Assembly: GCA_016719605.1 (NCBI GenBank) | Contig: JADJYW010000006.1 | Span: 62,001 to 126,000 of the forward strand | DNA: 64,000 nucleotides | Direction: 5' to 3' | From: Lewinellaceae bacterium | Lineage (GTDB): Bacteria > Bacteroidota > Bacteroidia > Chitinophagales > Saprospiraceae | Shown here: one piece after another, positions 10,463 through 19,932 of the stretch | Numbering within the stretch: the stretch's first letter is position 1 | Layout: each line of letters starts with the position of its first letter | Position numbers and translations under genes: made by a program | Notes under the pieces: model-generated | Databases searched by the model: none | Seen by the model: only the letters and a program-made list of their open reading frames with translations | What the model was told of the DNA's origin: nothing

Positions 10463-10470
10463 CAAAAGTA
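10463..10470 (-). promoter_or_regulatory. -7 box TACTTTTG upstream of S41 protease
   Basis: On the minus strand TACTTTTG fits TAnnTTTG exactly. It lies 148 bp before the protease start, so the 9-mer array and hairpins would be in the 5' leader. Confidence 0.4.
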
Positions 10471-10643
10471 CGATGAGTACAGCCCAAGTGCTGCGTCGCG
10501 CGGGCATTACCTGTCAATGGGGTACAATTTTCTCAAAAGGCCAAGTAGCCGACCAAAAACCGAATAAAATCATTTGGCCGGGACAATGGGCAAAACTACC
10601 TTGCAGAGCAATCTCGTATCTCGTTTAAAAATCGGCCCGCCTC

Positions 10644-13600
10644 ATGTCCAGATTTACAATTTTAATGCTGCTCGCCTGCAGCGCCGCCACGTTGTTTGCT
10701 CGCCCTGCCCGCGTCGTAGCGGTCTGCCTTCCCGATCACCCGCTGCTTTCCGACACCATTCCGCCGGACATCACCTGTCCGCCGAGCATCACGCTGACCC
10801 TGGGGGGCACGACCTGCGACACTGTTTTTCACTACACCGTGACGGCGTCGGACAACGAGCCGGGCGTAATCGTGGCCAAAGTATTCGGTATTTCTAGCGG
10901 CGGCGTATTTCCGGCCGGCATGACAACCAACCTGTTCCTTGCCGTGGACGCTGCGGGCAACACCGCGTCGTGCTCCTTCACGGTGCAAGTGAACACTGTC
11001 CCGCCGCCGTCTTTGTTGTGTCGCGATTCCGTCACCCTGTACGTAGGAAACGGGTGCAGCGCACAGGCGTATCCGGGCGATCTGCTGCATCTGCCATTCG
11101 GGTGTTTGGATGCCTACGCGGTGGAGGTGGATAAAACACTGCCGTTTGGAAACGGCCCCTGGGTACCGGCCACGTTTGGCTCGGCCGATTTGAACAAAAT
11201 CTACCAGTACCGGGTGCGGAACCTGGTTTCCGGAAATTCCTGCTGGGCTTTGATCAAACTGGCAGACAACCAGCCACCTGCACTGGAGTGCCCAACCATC
11301 CAGGTGCCCTGCGCCGTGCCGTCCAACCACCTTTTGCCCGGCTTTTTAACAGATAGCCTCGGTTTTTCCACAGCCATGCCGGCTGTATCAGACAACTGCC
11401 CCGGCGCCTCCACGTCGGTGTATTCCGATGTATCTGAAAACCTGCCTTGTGGCGCACCCAACGGTGTGACGGGCACCATCAGCCGGACCTGGTTAGTCAG
11501 CGACGCCTCGGGCAACACGGCCACCTGCCTCCAGATCATCAACCGCGTGCGCTCCCTCGACAATATACATTTCCCGAATGATACTGCCGTGTTCTGCTCG
11601 GCGCCCGATGCCCCGCCGACCAGAACCGGGGCGCCCGCCGCAGCGGTGGGCGGGCGGCAGTACGACCTGCTCACCGCACCGTTTTGTGAAATAGACGCAT
11701 TTTACGACGATTCCCTCGAAACCACCTGCGGCGGCGGGTGGCGCATTCGCCGGGTATGGGAGGTGCGCGACCTGTGTTTGCCCACCGGGCCGGACAACCC
11801 CGTTTACGGAACGCAGTACATCAACGTGCGCGATACGGTGGCCCCACAAGTACAATGCCCGGCAAATACCGTGCTCCTGACCGGCGCCGATGCCGACTGC
11901 CGCGTGACCGTGAACCTGCCCGATGTTTTCGTGCGCGACGACTGTTCGCCCGTGACCGATGCAGCGGCTTTCTGGATGGTCGGCGGCCTGACGAAAACAC
12001 TGGGAGGCACCTTGTCGGACTTTGCAGGAAACAATCTTGCCGACAGCGACACCCTGGCTGTTTTCGGCCCTGTTTCGGATTTTCCGGCCGGCGATACCGA
12101 GGTACTTTATGTATTTTCGGATGCTTGCGGGAACAGTATTTCGTGCAGTTTTCGGGTATTAGTTTGGGACAGCGTGCCGCCGAATGTTGTTTGCAAGGGC
12201 ATGTTGAATGTGTATCTGGATGCTTCCGGCCAGGCCGTGCTGCCCGCCGAGCTGGCCAATAACGGCTCATCGGACGCCTGCGGCGACTTGCATTTCAAAA
12301 TCCGGCGCGATTCCGCCGGGGCGTGTGCCGCCGGCGAGCAAACCTTTTCCGACGCGCTGTTCTTCTGCTGTGCCGAAGCGGGCGACACCATAACGGCCAT
12401 CTTGCGCGTGTACGATGTGGCGCCGCCGGACGGCGTGGTACCCGACACCTTTGCGACCGGGCAATTTGCCGATTGCGGGGTATCCGTCCTGGTGCAGGAT
12501 ACCCTCGGGCCGGCATGTGCGGCGCCGCCGGATGTACAGATGGATTGCTACGCTTTTGAACCCAATCTGGCGGTCTATGGACTTTTTTCCAGCTCCTGTC
12601 AGGCGGATTCCAGCATCCAGGTGACGGATTACAGTCAGTTCGACACCGTTTGCCGAGCCGGCATTATCGTGCGGTATTTTCAGGTATTCGACACCGGGAG
12701 CGGGCAAAACGTCACCTGTAGCCAGCGGATTACCGTGGATGCGGCGGCGCAGCATTACTACATACGTTTCCCCGACGACAAGATTATCACACAGTGCGAT
12801 GCAGCCAACAACTACGGCAGCCCGGTGCTGTTCGGGACGGGCTGCGAAAACCTCATGGCAACCTATACCGACGAGATTTTTACCATCGTCCCGGATGCCT
12901 GTTACCGCATTGACCGCACCTGGGTGGTGCGCAATACCTGCACCTACGATGCAAATTTGGCCCTGACCGCAGTGCCCAACCCGACCCCGAACCCAAGCGC
13001 AAATCACCCGACCAACTTGCCCGGCCCCGTGGTATCGGCGCCGAGTGCTCCGCCGCTTTGGGCGTCTACCACGGTGGCTATCAGCCCCGGCCAAACCCCC
13101 ACCAACTTCAGTACCTTCTGGAGCGCCAACGCCAACGGGTACTCCTACAAGCAGAGTATCAAGGTGATAGATGTTCAAAAACCGATGGTCGACACCTGTC
13201 CGCCTGCGCCGGTACTGCTGACGGATGCGACAAACAACGACCCCCTATTCTGGCATGCATTGTACTGGTACGATCAGGTAGGTGGCCTGCAGGATATGTG
13301 TGAAGGCCCGGCAGAACTGTGTTTTACCAGTGCCGACCTGTGCTCAGGCGCCGATGTGGATATCCGATACCTGCTGTTTCTTGATCTGGACAACGACGGC
13401 ATCCAGGAGTCCGTGGTCAACAGTACCCACTTGTTCAATGCCAACACCGTGTTTTTCAATAATGCGGGGAACGCCAACTACGGCGGCGGTCTTCCCCGCC
13501 GGTTTGATGAACGCCCGGTGCCAATCAACCAGCAGTACGGTTTTTCCATACAAACGACTACCGACGGCAATAAAAAAACCGCTTGTGTCCGCTGGCGAAC

Positions 13601-14981
13601 GCAGAGCCAGCCGCTCAACTTTGTAACACCGCAACTGCCCTACGGCACACACCGTATCCGCTGGTTTGCAACGGACAAATGTGGCAACGAGACCACTTGC
13701 GAGTACATATTTACCATTCAAAACAGTTCGGGGGTTTGCGGGGGCGTACCCGTGCTGGTAGGCGGCAACATCCGCACCGAGGCCGGCGCCGGTTTGCCCG
13801 ACGTGACCGTGACGCTCGACCGCGCAGCGCCCAATCAGCCGCCCACCAGCGCTACGCAAACCACCGATACTGCCGGCGACTACCTGTTCAATGTATCCTC
13901 CGGCGGCTCGTACGCCATCAAACCCGAGCGCGATGTGGACCACCTCAACGGGGTGAGCACCCTGGATTTGCTGCTCATCAACAAGCACATTTTGGGGCTG
14001 GACACCCTGGATAGCGCCTACCGGATGATCGCCGCCGATGCCAACAACAGCCGTTCCATCACCACCTTCGACATTGTGGAAATACGCAAACTCATTCTCG
14101 GGGTGTATACCGAGTTGCCCAACAACACCTCGTGGCGTTTTGTAGATGCCGACTATGTATTTCCGCAGCCCGCCAATCCGTTTTCGGCGCCATTTCCCGA
14201 AACCATAAGCGGTCTGAATCCGGCGCCGGCCAATCCGCCTGTACACGATTTTATCGGCGTGAAAGTCGGCGACGCCAACGGCAGTGCCGCGCCCAATGTC
14301 ACCGGTCCGGACGTGCTCCTGCGCACAGATGCGGCGTCGTTTTTCCTCGATTTGCCCGATCAGGCGCTGCGTGCCGGTGTGGTGGTGGACGTGCCGGTGC
14401 GCCTATCGGCATCCGTGGCGGGGTTCCAGTTTGCCCTGCATTTGCCCGGTCTGGACGTGCTGGACGTGCTGCCCGGCCCCGGCTTGACTGCGGAGAATTT
14501 TGCTGTATTCCCGGCAGACGGGCTGCTGACGGCCAGTTGGACGGGCGATGCTCCGGCGGTGTTCACCTTGCGGCTTCGGGCACGCACGGCCGGGCGCCTA
14601 AGCGAATACCTGCGCCTCTTGCACCACCCGACACGCCCGGAAGCCTATCTGGCCGACGGCGCGGATTTCCGGGTAGCCGATCTGGCGCTCCGTTTTGACG
14701 GCGGAGCGGCTCATCCGGCCGGACTGGAGTTGTTTCAGAACCGCCCCAACCCGTTCGCGGTCTCGACCGAAATCGGTTTTTATTTGCCGCAGGCAAAAAC
14801 AGCTACGCTACGGGTGTTCGACACCACCGGCCGCGAGCGGTACGCACAAACCGCCTGGTATGCGGCAGGTATGCACACCGTGGTGCTAACGAAAGACATG
14901 CTCGGCGGGGCCGGCAGTGTGCTGTACTACACTCTGGAAACCGATGTAGAGCGCGCCGTGCGTATGCTGGTGATCAGGTAA
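10644..14981 (+). CDS. Giant secreted T9SS protein with HYR-like, dockerin-like and cohesin-like modules
   Basis: A 1445-residue exported protein. The signal peptide (MSRFTILMLLACSAATLFA) starts at ATG 10644. Residues from about 38 to 1030 are a series of cysteine-paired beta modules of the HYR type (DxxPPxxxCP, then GNTASCSFTVQV-like ends). About 1032-1075 is a carboxypeptidase-regulatory-like module (GLPDVTVTLD), then a dockerin-type duplicated calcium segment (about 1090-1160, GVSTLDLLLINKHILG and SITTFDIVEIRKLILG), followed by a cohesin-like beta-sandwich (about 1220-1350). The last 84 residues are a T9SS type A sorting domain starting with LELFQNRPNPF. The protein is probably attached to or released from the outer surface; a role as scaffold or adhesin is inference. 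The frame is intact, unlike several neighbours. Confidence 0.88.
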   Translation: MSRFTILMLLACSAATLFARPARVVAVCLPDHPLLSDTIPPDITCPPSITLTLGGTTCDTVFHYTVTASDNEPGVIVAKVFGISSGGVFPAGMTTNLFLAVDAAGNTASCSFTVQVNTVPPPSLLCRDSVTLYVGNGCSAQAYPGDLLHLPFGCLDAYAVEVDKTLPFGNGPWVPATFGSADLNKIYQYRVRNLVSGNSCWALIKLADNQPPALECPTIQVPCAVPSNHLLPGFLTDSLGFSTAMPAVSDNCPGASTSVYSDVSENLPCGAPNGVTGTISRTWLVSDASGNTATCLQIINRVRSLDNIHFPNDTAVFCSAPDAPPTRTGAPAAAVGGRQYDLLTAPFCEIDAFYDDSLETTCGGGWRIRRVWEVRDLCLPTGPDNPVYGTQYINVRDTVAPQVQCPANTVLLTGADADCRVTVNLPDVFVRDDCSPVTDAAAFWMVGGLTKTLGGTLSDFAGNNLADSDTLAVFGPVSDFPAGDTEVLYVFSDACGNSISCSFRVLVWDSVPPNVVCKGMLNVYLDASGQAVLPAELANNGSSDACGDLHFKIRRDSAGACAAGEQTFSDALFFCCAEAGDTITAILRVYDVAPPDGVVPDTFATGQFADCGVSVLVQDTLGPACAAPPDVQMDCYAFEPNLAVYGLFSSSCQADSSIQVTDYSQFDTVCRAGIIVRYFQVFDTGSGQNVTCSQRITVDAAAQHYYIRFPDDKIITQCDAANNYGSPVLFGTGCENLMATYTDEIFTIVPDACYRIDRTWVVRNTCTYDANLALTAVPNPTPNPSANHPTNLPGPVVSAPSAPPLWASTTVAISPGQTPTNFSTFWSANANGYSYKQSIKVIDVQKPMVDTCPPAPVLLTDATNNDPLFWHALYWYDQVGGLQDMCEGPAELCFTSADLCSGADVDIRYLLFLDLDNDGIQESVVNSTHLFNANTVFFNNAGNANYGGGLPRRFDERPVPINQQYGFSIQTTTDGNKKTACVRWRTQSQPLNFVTPQLPYGTHRIRWFATDKCGNETTCEYIFTIQNSSGVCGGVPVLVGGNIRTEAGAGLPDVTVTLDRAAPNQPPTSATQTTDTAGDYLFNVSSGGSYAIKPERDVDHLNGVSTLDLLLINKHILGLDTLDSAYRMIAADANNSRSITTFDIVEIRKLILGVYTELPNNTSWRFVDADYVFPQPANPFSAPFPETISGLNPAPANPPVHDFIGVKVGDANGSAAPNVTGPDVLLRTDAASFFLDLPDQALRAGVVVDVPVRLSASVAGFQFALHLPGLDVLDVLPGPGLTAENFAVFPADGLLTASWTGDAPAVFTLRLRARTAGRLSEYLRLLHHPTRPEAYLADGADFRVADLALRFDGGAAHPAGLELFQNRPNPFAVSTEIGFYLPQAKTATLRVFDTTGRERYAQTAWYAAGMHTVVLTKDMLGGAGSVLYYTLETDVERAVRMLVIR

Positions 14982-15001
14982 TGGATACGAAGAATGCAAT
15001 G

Positions 15002-15009
15002 TACTTTTG
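15002..15009 (+). promoter_or_regulatory. -7 box TACTTTTG
   Basis: An exact TAnnTTTG match 33 bp upstream of the metzincin-type protease start at 15042 and 20 bp after the stop of the giant T9SS gene. Confidence 0.5.
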
Positions 15010-15041
15010 CCCCACAAAATTTTGACTTTATCCTTTTCAAC

Positions 15042-17575
15042 ATGAAGATCAGCTACCTCCCCCGTATCTGGCTATTCGCCGCGGCACTTGCGAGCGCCCA
15101 ATTCCTCTCTGCTCAGGAAGCGCCACCACCACCACCCAGGCCCGATACCATTCCGCCTGTCGTAGAAAAAGCCGCCCTCCCGGCCAAGGACACAACGGCT
15201 AAAAAAGAAGAGAAGAAAGGTCCGAAACCGTACCGCGAAATCATCACGGATAAAGCCGTGAGTATGGCCGGTATGGTGACCATACACCAAATCGAGGACA
15301 AGTATTTTCTGGAAATCCCGGACTCGATGTTTGGCGCCGAGATCATGTCCATTACCCGCATGACCAAGGTACCCACCGGCGCCGGGTATGGCGGCGAACA
15401 GGCCAATCGCCAGGTGATCCGCTTCGAGCGAGGGCCGTCCGACAAAGTTTTTATACGCGCAGTGGCCTACCGGAACGTAAGTTCCGACACACTGCAACCC
15501 ATTTACAAAGCCGTGCGCAATTCCAACGTGGATCCCATTGCGGCGGCGTTCGACATCAAATCCATCCGAAAGGATACCTCGGTGGTGATTGAGGTCACGG
15601 ATTTTTTCAAAGAAGACAATCCGGTGTTTTCGCTGCCGTCTTTTGCCAAACAGCGTTTCAAAATGGGCGATTTGCAAAAAGACCGCAGCTATATCGAGCG
15701 CATTCGGGCGTACCCGATCAACCTGGAAGTGCGCACGGTGAAAACCTACAAGGTATCGCCGCCGTCGCTGCGGGAAGAAACGCCCGGCACAATGAATCTC
15801 CCGGCAGGTCTGGATGCCGGGGTGGTCACGTTCGAGATCAACAACTCGCTGATCCTGCTGCCGCGCACGCCGTTTCGCAAGCGTCTTTTCGACCCGCGCG
15901 TGGGTTATTTCGCTACCGGTCGCACGGTTTTTGATGACGACCAGCAACGCGCCGAGGACGAGACCATCGCAGTCCGCTGGCGCCTGGAGCCGAAAAATGA
16001 TGCCGATATGAGGCGCCAGATGAAAGGCGAAAAGATCGAACCGGCCAAACCGATTGTGTTTTACATTGACCCGGCTACGCCGGCAAAATGGCGTCCTTTC
16101 CTCAAAAAAGGGGTGGAAGACTGGCAGCCCGCATTCGAGCAGGCTGGCTGGAAAAACGCCATCCTCGCCCGCGACTGGCCCGAAAACGACACCACGATGA
16201 GCCTCGAAGACGCGCGTTTCTCCGTCGTCCGCTACTTCGCTTCCGATATCCAGAACGCCTACGGCCCCAATGTGAACGACCCGCGCACCGGCGAGATCAT
16301 CGAAAGCCACATCGGCTGGTACCACAACGTGATGCGCCTGCTCAAAACCTGGTACACCATCCAGACCGCCGCCGTGGACCCGCGCGCGCGCCAAAACGAA
16401 CTGGATGACAACCTCATGGGCGCCCTCATCCGTTTTGTGGCAGCACACGAAGTGGGCCACACCATCGGCCTGCGCCACAACTTCGGCGCCAGCCACGCCA
16501 CGCCGGTGGAAAAACTACGCGACAAAAAATTCATGGAGGCCAACGGGCACACGTCTTCCATCATGGACTACGCCCGCTTCAACTATGTGGCCCAGCCCGA
16601 AGACGGCATCACTGACCTTATGCCCCGCGTGGGCGACTACGACAAATGGGCTATCGAGTGGGGTTACAAACCCGTCTACGGCACCAAAGATGCCGAAGAA
16701 GACAGCAAGGTGCTCAACCGCTGGTACCTCGAAAAAGCGGCCAACAACCCGCGCCTGCATTTTCTGACCGAGTCCAGCGCTTACGACCCGCGCGCCCAGA
16801 GTGAAGACCTTGGCGACAACTCGATGACGGCCTCCGAGTACGGTATCAAAAACCTGCAACGCATCCTGCCCAACGCAGCCGTCTGGACAAAAGAGGAGGC
16901 TAAAACCTACGGTCGCGCCGACGAGACCTACAGCAATGTGGTGGGCCAGTACACGCGCTACATCGGTCATGTCACCAAATGGGTGGGCGGCGTGTTTGAA
17001 ACGCCCAAAACCTACGATCAGGCCGGAGCGGTGTACGAGGCTGCACCCGCCGACAAGCAGCGCGACGCGGTGGTTTTCCTGCACAAGCATCTGTTCCAAA
17101 CCCCCGAGTGGCTGCTCGATCCGAGCGTGCTGCGCCTCATCCGTCCCGACAACGGCGTGGCCGCCGTGGCCCGTTTGCAAGACAACACGCTCTCGAGTTT
17201 GCTCGGCGCCGCCCGGCTCCAGCGCATGATCGAAAATGAAGCGCTTGATCCGAATACCTACACCGCCGCCAGCCTTTTCGACGACCTGCGCACCGGGATT
17301 TGGTCGGAAATACCTGCCCGAACACCCGTGCGGGTACACCGCCGCAACCTGCAAAAACATTTGTGGACAAAATGATCGGCCTGTACCAGCCATCTCCGGC
17401 CACCGCAACTTTGCACAACACCGACGTACCGTCCCTCGCGCTCAACACCCTGCGCCAACTCCGCACCGACCTGACGGCGGCCTACAATGCCTCGAACGAT
17501 GCCATGAGCCGCAGTCACTACCTGGATTGTCTGGAGCGTATCGAAAACGTGTTGGAGCAGGATCGCCGGCGGTAG
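15042..17575 (+). CDS. Secreted zinc-dependent metalloprotease (metzincin motif), one frameshift near 3' end
   Basis: A large exported zinc protease of the Bacteroidota family that carries the DUF5117/DUF5118-type N-terminal region. Start ATG 15042 begins a signal peptide ending near FLSAQ; an upstream ATG at 14994 overlaps the promoter box. A proline-rich spacer follows. The active site is HEVGHTIGLRH (residues 469-479), the metzincin HExxHxxGxxH pattern, with a downstream SIMDY that fits the Met-turn. In the given sequence the frame ends at 17375, but a missing A in the A run at about 17352-17356 explains this: with six A the protein reads on as ...KTFVDKMIGLYQPS to the TAG at 17573-17575, the conserved helical C-terminus. 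Substrates are unknown. Confidence 0.88.
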
Positions 17576-17612
17576 GAACCGGTACCGTCATTTTTATGAC
17601 TCAAGAATCAGA

Positions 17613-17780
17613 AGAGGCTGTCTTGCAAGCACTGTTCTGACGGGAATTGAAATTTTTCAGACAGGATTTACAGGATTTACAAGATAAATGAAGCGGCTCC
17701 GCCGCCGAAAATCCTGTAAATCCTGTAAATCCTGTCTGAAAATGGATTCGCCTGTCAACTGCGCAATACGGTGCGGGCTT
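17613..17780 (-). repeat. Terminal-inverted-repeat element, copy 1 (degenerate, inverted)
   Basis: This copy begins AGAGGCTGTCT and carries the internal palindrome GACAGGATTTACAGGATT ... AATCCTGTAAATCCTGTC and the GCGCAATACGGTGCGG block of the ~180-bp family (other copies at 25233, 28781, 37188, 42858). Its right terminus is eroded. It lies 38 bp 3' of the metalloprotease stop; relative to the upstream gene it is inverted compared with the other four copies. Confidence 0.75.
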
Positions 17781-17815
17781 ACCAGACACCCGCTTTTCAA
17801 CCACACCTTGGCCCT

Positions 17816-18811
17816 ATGCACTATCTGCCCGCCCCCAACCGCTACGCCCAAATGCCCTACCGCCGCTGTGGCCGCAGCGGGCTGCTCCTGCCCGCTGTAT
17901 CGTTGGGTCTGTGGCACAACTTCGGCCATGTGGATGTGCAGGAAAATTGTCGGGATATCCTCCGGCTTGCTTTCGATGCCGGCATCACACACTTCGATCT
18001 GGCCAACAACTACGGCCCGCCACCTGGCTCGGCGGAGGAAAATTTCGGGCATTTTCTGCGCGCGGACTTCCGCGACCACCGCGACGAAATGATCATTTCC
18101 ACCAAAGCCGGCTACCTGATGTGGGATGGCCCTTATGGCGAGTGGGGCTCTAAAAAATACCTCGTGGCCAGCCTCGACCAAAGTCTGCGCCGCATGGGCC
18201 TCGATTATGTGGATATTTTTTATAGCCACCGCCCCGACCCGCACACGCCGCTGGAAGAAACCATGGCCGCTCTCGACCTCGTGGTGCGGCAGGGCAAGGC
18301 GCTGTATGTGGGCATTTCCAACTATTCCGCCGAACAAACTGCCGAAGCCTGCCGCATCCTGCGAGCGCTCGGTACGCCCTGCGTGATCCATCAGCCCAGG
18401 TATTCCATGTTCGATCGCTGGATCGAAAATGGCCTGCTGGACGTGCTGGAGCAAGCGGGCGCCGGGTGCATCCCGTTCTCGCCGCTCGCCCAGGGCCTGC
18501 TGACCGACAAGTACCTGCACGGTATCCCGGCAGACTCCCGCGCCGCCAAACCGCATGGATTTTTGAAAGAAACCGATGTCACCGAAAAACGCCTGCGGCA
18601 AATCCGCGACCTGAACGCTCTGGCGCAGCAACGCGGCCAGACACTGGCCCAAATGGCCCTGGCCTGGGTGCTGCGCGATGCCCGCGTGACCTCGGTGCTG
18701 GTGGGTGCCAGCCGACCGGAACAGCTGGCGGATTCGTTGAAATGTTTGGAAAAATTGAGGTTTGAGGCGGAGGAACTGAAGCAGGTGGAGGCGGTACTGG
18801 CAGCGAAATAA
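17816..18811 (+). CDS. Aldo/keto reductase (YghZ/L-glyceraldehyde-3-phosphate reductase-like)
   Basis: A cytoplasmic NADPH-dependent aldo/keto reductase, 331 residues from ATG 17816. I prefer this start because the in-frame upstream ATG at 17771 lies inside the repeat element. The tetrad of the superfamily is visible: Asp and Tyr in HFDLANNYG, Lys in ISTKAGY and His in YSHRPD. The C-terminal NADP-binding segment contains SVLVGASRPEQL. The N-terminal phrase RRCGRSGLLLPAVSLGLWHNFG matches the YghZ branch (methylglyoxal/glyceraldehyde-3-phosphate reduction) rather than the Bacteroidota sugar reductases, but the natural substrate cannot be read from sequence. It is a single gene, convergent with the DinB-like gene, with only about 20 bp between stops. 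Confidence 0.9.
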   Translation: MHYLPAPNRYAQMPYRRCGRSGLLLPAVSLGLWHNFGHVDVQENCRDILRLAFDAGITHFDLANNYGPPPGSAEENFGHFLRADFRDHRDEMIISTKAGYLMWDGPYGEWGSKKYLVASLDQSLRRMGLDYVDIFYSHRPDPHTPLEETMAALDLVVRQGKALYVGISNYSAEQTAEACRILRALGTPCVIHQPRYSMFDRWIENGLLDVLEQAGAGCIPFSPLAQGLLTDKYLHGIPADSRAAKPHGFLKETDVTEKRLRQIRDLNALAQQRGQTLAQMALAWVLRDARVTSVLVGASRPEQLADSLKCLEKLRFEAEELKQVEAVLAAK

Positions 18812-18832
18812 CCACCATTTTTGTACATCAAG

Positions 18833-19351
18833 TCACCATTCTCCGGCATACGCCAGGCTTTCGCCGCTCAGGCTTTTCAGCCGCTCGTACTTCAGCCGCA
18901 CGATCTGTCGGAGGTGCAAGTGATCGTGCGCGAGCCAGTTGGCCAGCAGCATTTTGGCGCTCATGGCGCCTAATTTGGGGTGCTGGTACGCATTGTCCCA
19001 CACCGGCTCGGACAGCGGCGGCAGTTCTTGTAGTTCTTGCATTGATTTTTTTCGTTCGCGGACAAACTGGTTCAACGACTCTTCAAAATTTTGGGCCATG
19101 TACTTTCGGTCTTTTACCCAGCCCACCGGGTCAATAGGCGGCATGGGTTGGTCGGGGGTTTTGAGCACATGCCGGACGCGTGCCCGGAAGTCCTCCCGTT
19201 CCTCGTCGGTGAGGTGGCACAGGATTTCGAGCAAGCACCATTTCCCGGGTGCGGGTCGCCACAGGTATTCATCTTCGGATGTGCCGGAGAACAGCGACAC
19301 GAATGCCACGGTGTTTTGGGAAAACTGCTGGAGGTAGGTGTTCAGATTCAT
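18833..19351 (-). CDS. DinB-like/DUF664-type four-helix metal-binding protein
   Basis: A 172-residue cytoplasmic protein of the DinB/YfiT-like superfamily. The expected metal ligands are present: a histidine in helix 2 (CHLTDEE, H46) and the HDHLH cluster (142-146) in helix 4, preceded by NWLAHDH. The W-R-P-A-P-G-K-W pattern after helix 1 is typical. Family members act as thiol-dependent S-transferases or related enzymes, but this subgroup has no assigned reaction. No operon partner; it converges on the aldo/keto reductase gene. Confidence 0.85.
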   Translation of the reverse strand: MNLNTYLQQFSQNTVAFVSLFSGTSEDEYLWRPAPGKWCLLEILCHLTDEEREDFRARVRHVLKTPDQPMPPIDPVGWVKDRKYMAQNFEESLNQFVRERKKSMQELQELPPLSEPVWDNAYQHPKLGAMSAKMLLANWLAHDHLHLRQIVRLKYERLKSLSGESLAYAGEW

Positions 19352-19445
19352 GTTCGATGAAATTTTTCAAGCCGCAGAATTCGATATTTTACAAGTTGTT
19401 TACAACGTTTTACACGAGTTTTCTCCCAACAGAGCATGTCGCCGA

Positions 19446-19453
19446 TACTTTTG
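19446..19453 (+). promoter_or_regulatory. -7 box TACTTTTG
   Basis: Exact match to TAnnTTTG, 33 bp before the start of the small secreted protein at 19487. The preceding stretch contains T-rich sequence but no certain -33 motif. Confidence 0.5.
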
Positions 19454-19486
19454 CCCCGTCATATTTTCACAAAAAAACACTGCGAC

Positions 19487-19895
19487 ATGAACAAGATAAC
19501 CATCCTCTCCGGTATATTTTTTTGCTGTGCATTTGCTGTATCCGGCTTTTCTCAAGAGGCATTCACCAACTGCTCCGCCGCATTTTTGAACAACAAGATC
19601 GTGGTGGATCAGTACACCCCGACGGCAAATGTACCCTGCCCGATTCGGCTACAGGCGAACTGACCGGTGCACCGCCGATTTATCGCCCGACAACAGTTTG
19701 CCGGTACAAAAAATCAAGTTCAAAGTTGCCCTGCGCGACAAAAGTACCGGGACGCTGACCATGTTTTCCAATGAAACCTACAAGCAAGTGGACATACGCA
19801 AGGTGCTGGCTCGCTGCAAAAAAGGCGACCATATCGTCCTGATTACCATGGAAGACGCGTATTCCTTGCCGCACAATGAGATTCTGGTGAACTAA
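19487..19895 (+). CDS. Small secreted protein of unknown function, two frameshifts
   Basis: A short exported protein. Start ATG 19487 (MNKITILSG) gives a clear signal peptide with cleavage near GFSQ. The given sequence stops at 19661-19663, but two single-base losses restore one frame: near 19622 (CCCC/GACGG, giving TPDGKCTLPDSATGEL) and near 19664 (GG/TGCACC, giving CTADLSPDNSLP). The repaired protein is about 136 residues and ends with KCKKGDHIVL-like and LPHNEILVN segments (19629-19895 frame). The tail looks like a small beta domain. Function is unknown. It lies 37 bp upstream of the membrane-anchored regulator on the same strand, so it could be the sensor ligand or a target, but this is inference. 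Confidence 0.6.
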
Positions 19896-19919
19896 TTTTT
19901 TCACTACGCCATCCCAGGG

Positions 19920-19927
19920 TACATTTG
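19920..19927 (+). promoter_or_regulatory. -7 box TACATTTG close to start codon
   Basis: An exact TAnnTTTG match that ends only 5 bp before the ATG at 19933. If used, transcription would begin at or next to the start codon, giving a leaderless mRNA for the regulator. Confidence 0.4.
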
Positions 19928-19932
19928 CATGG

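Noticed and set aside
10431..10628. A 65-residue open frame upstream of the giant T9SS gene
   Set aside because: It overlaps the likely promoter region of the S41 gene and has no protein-like features or start context.
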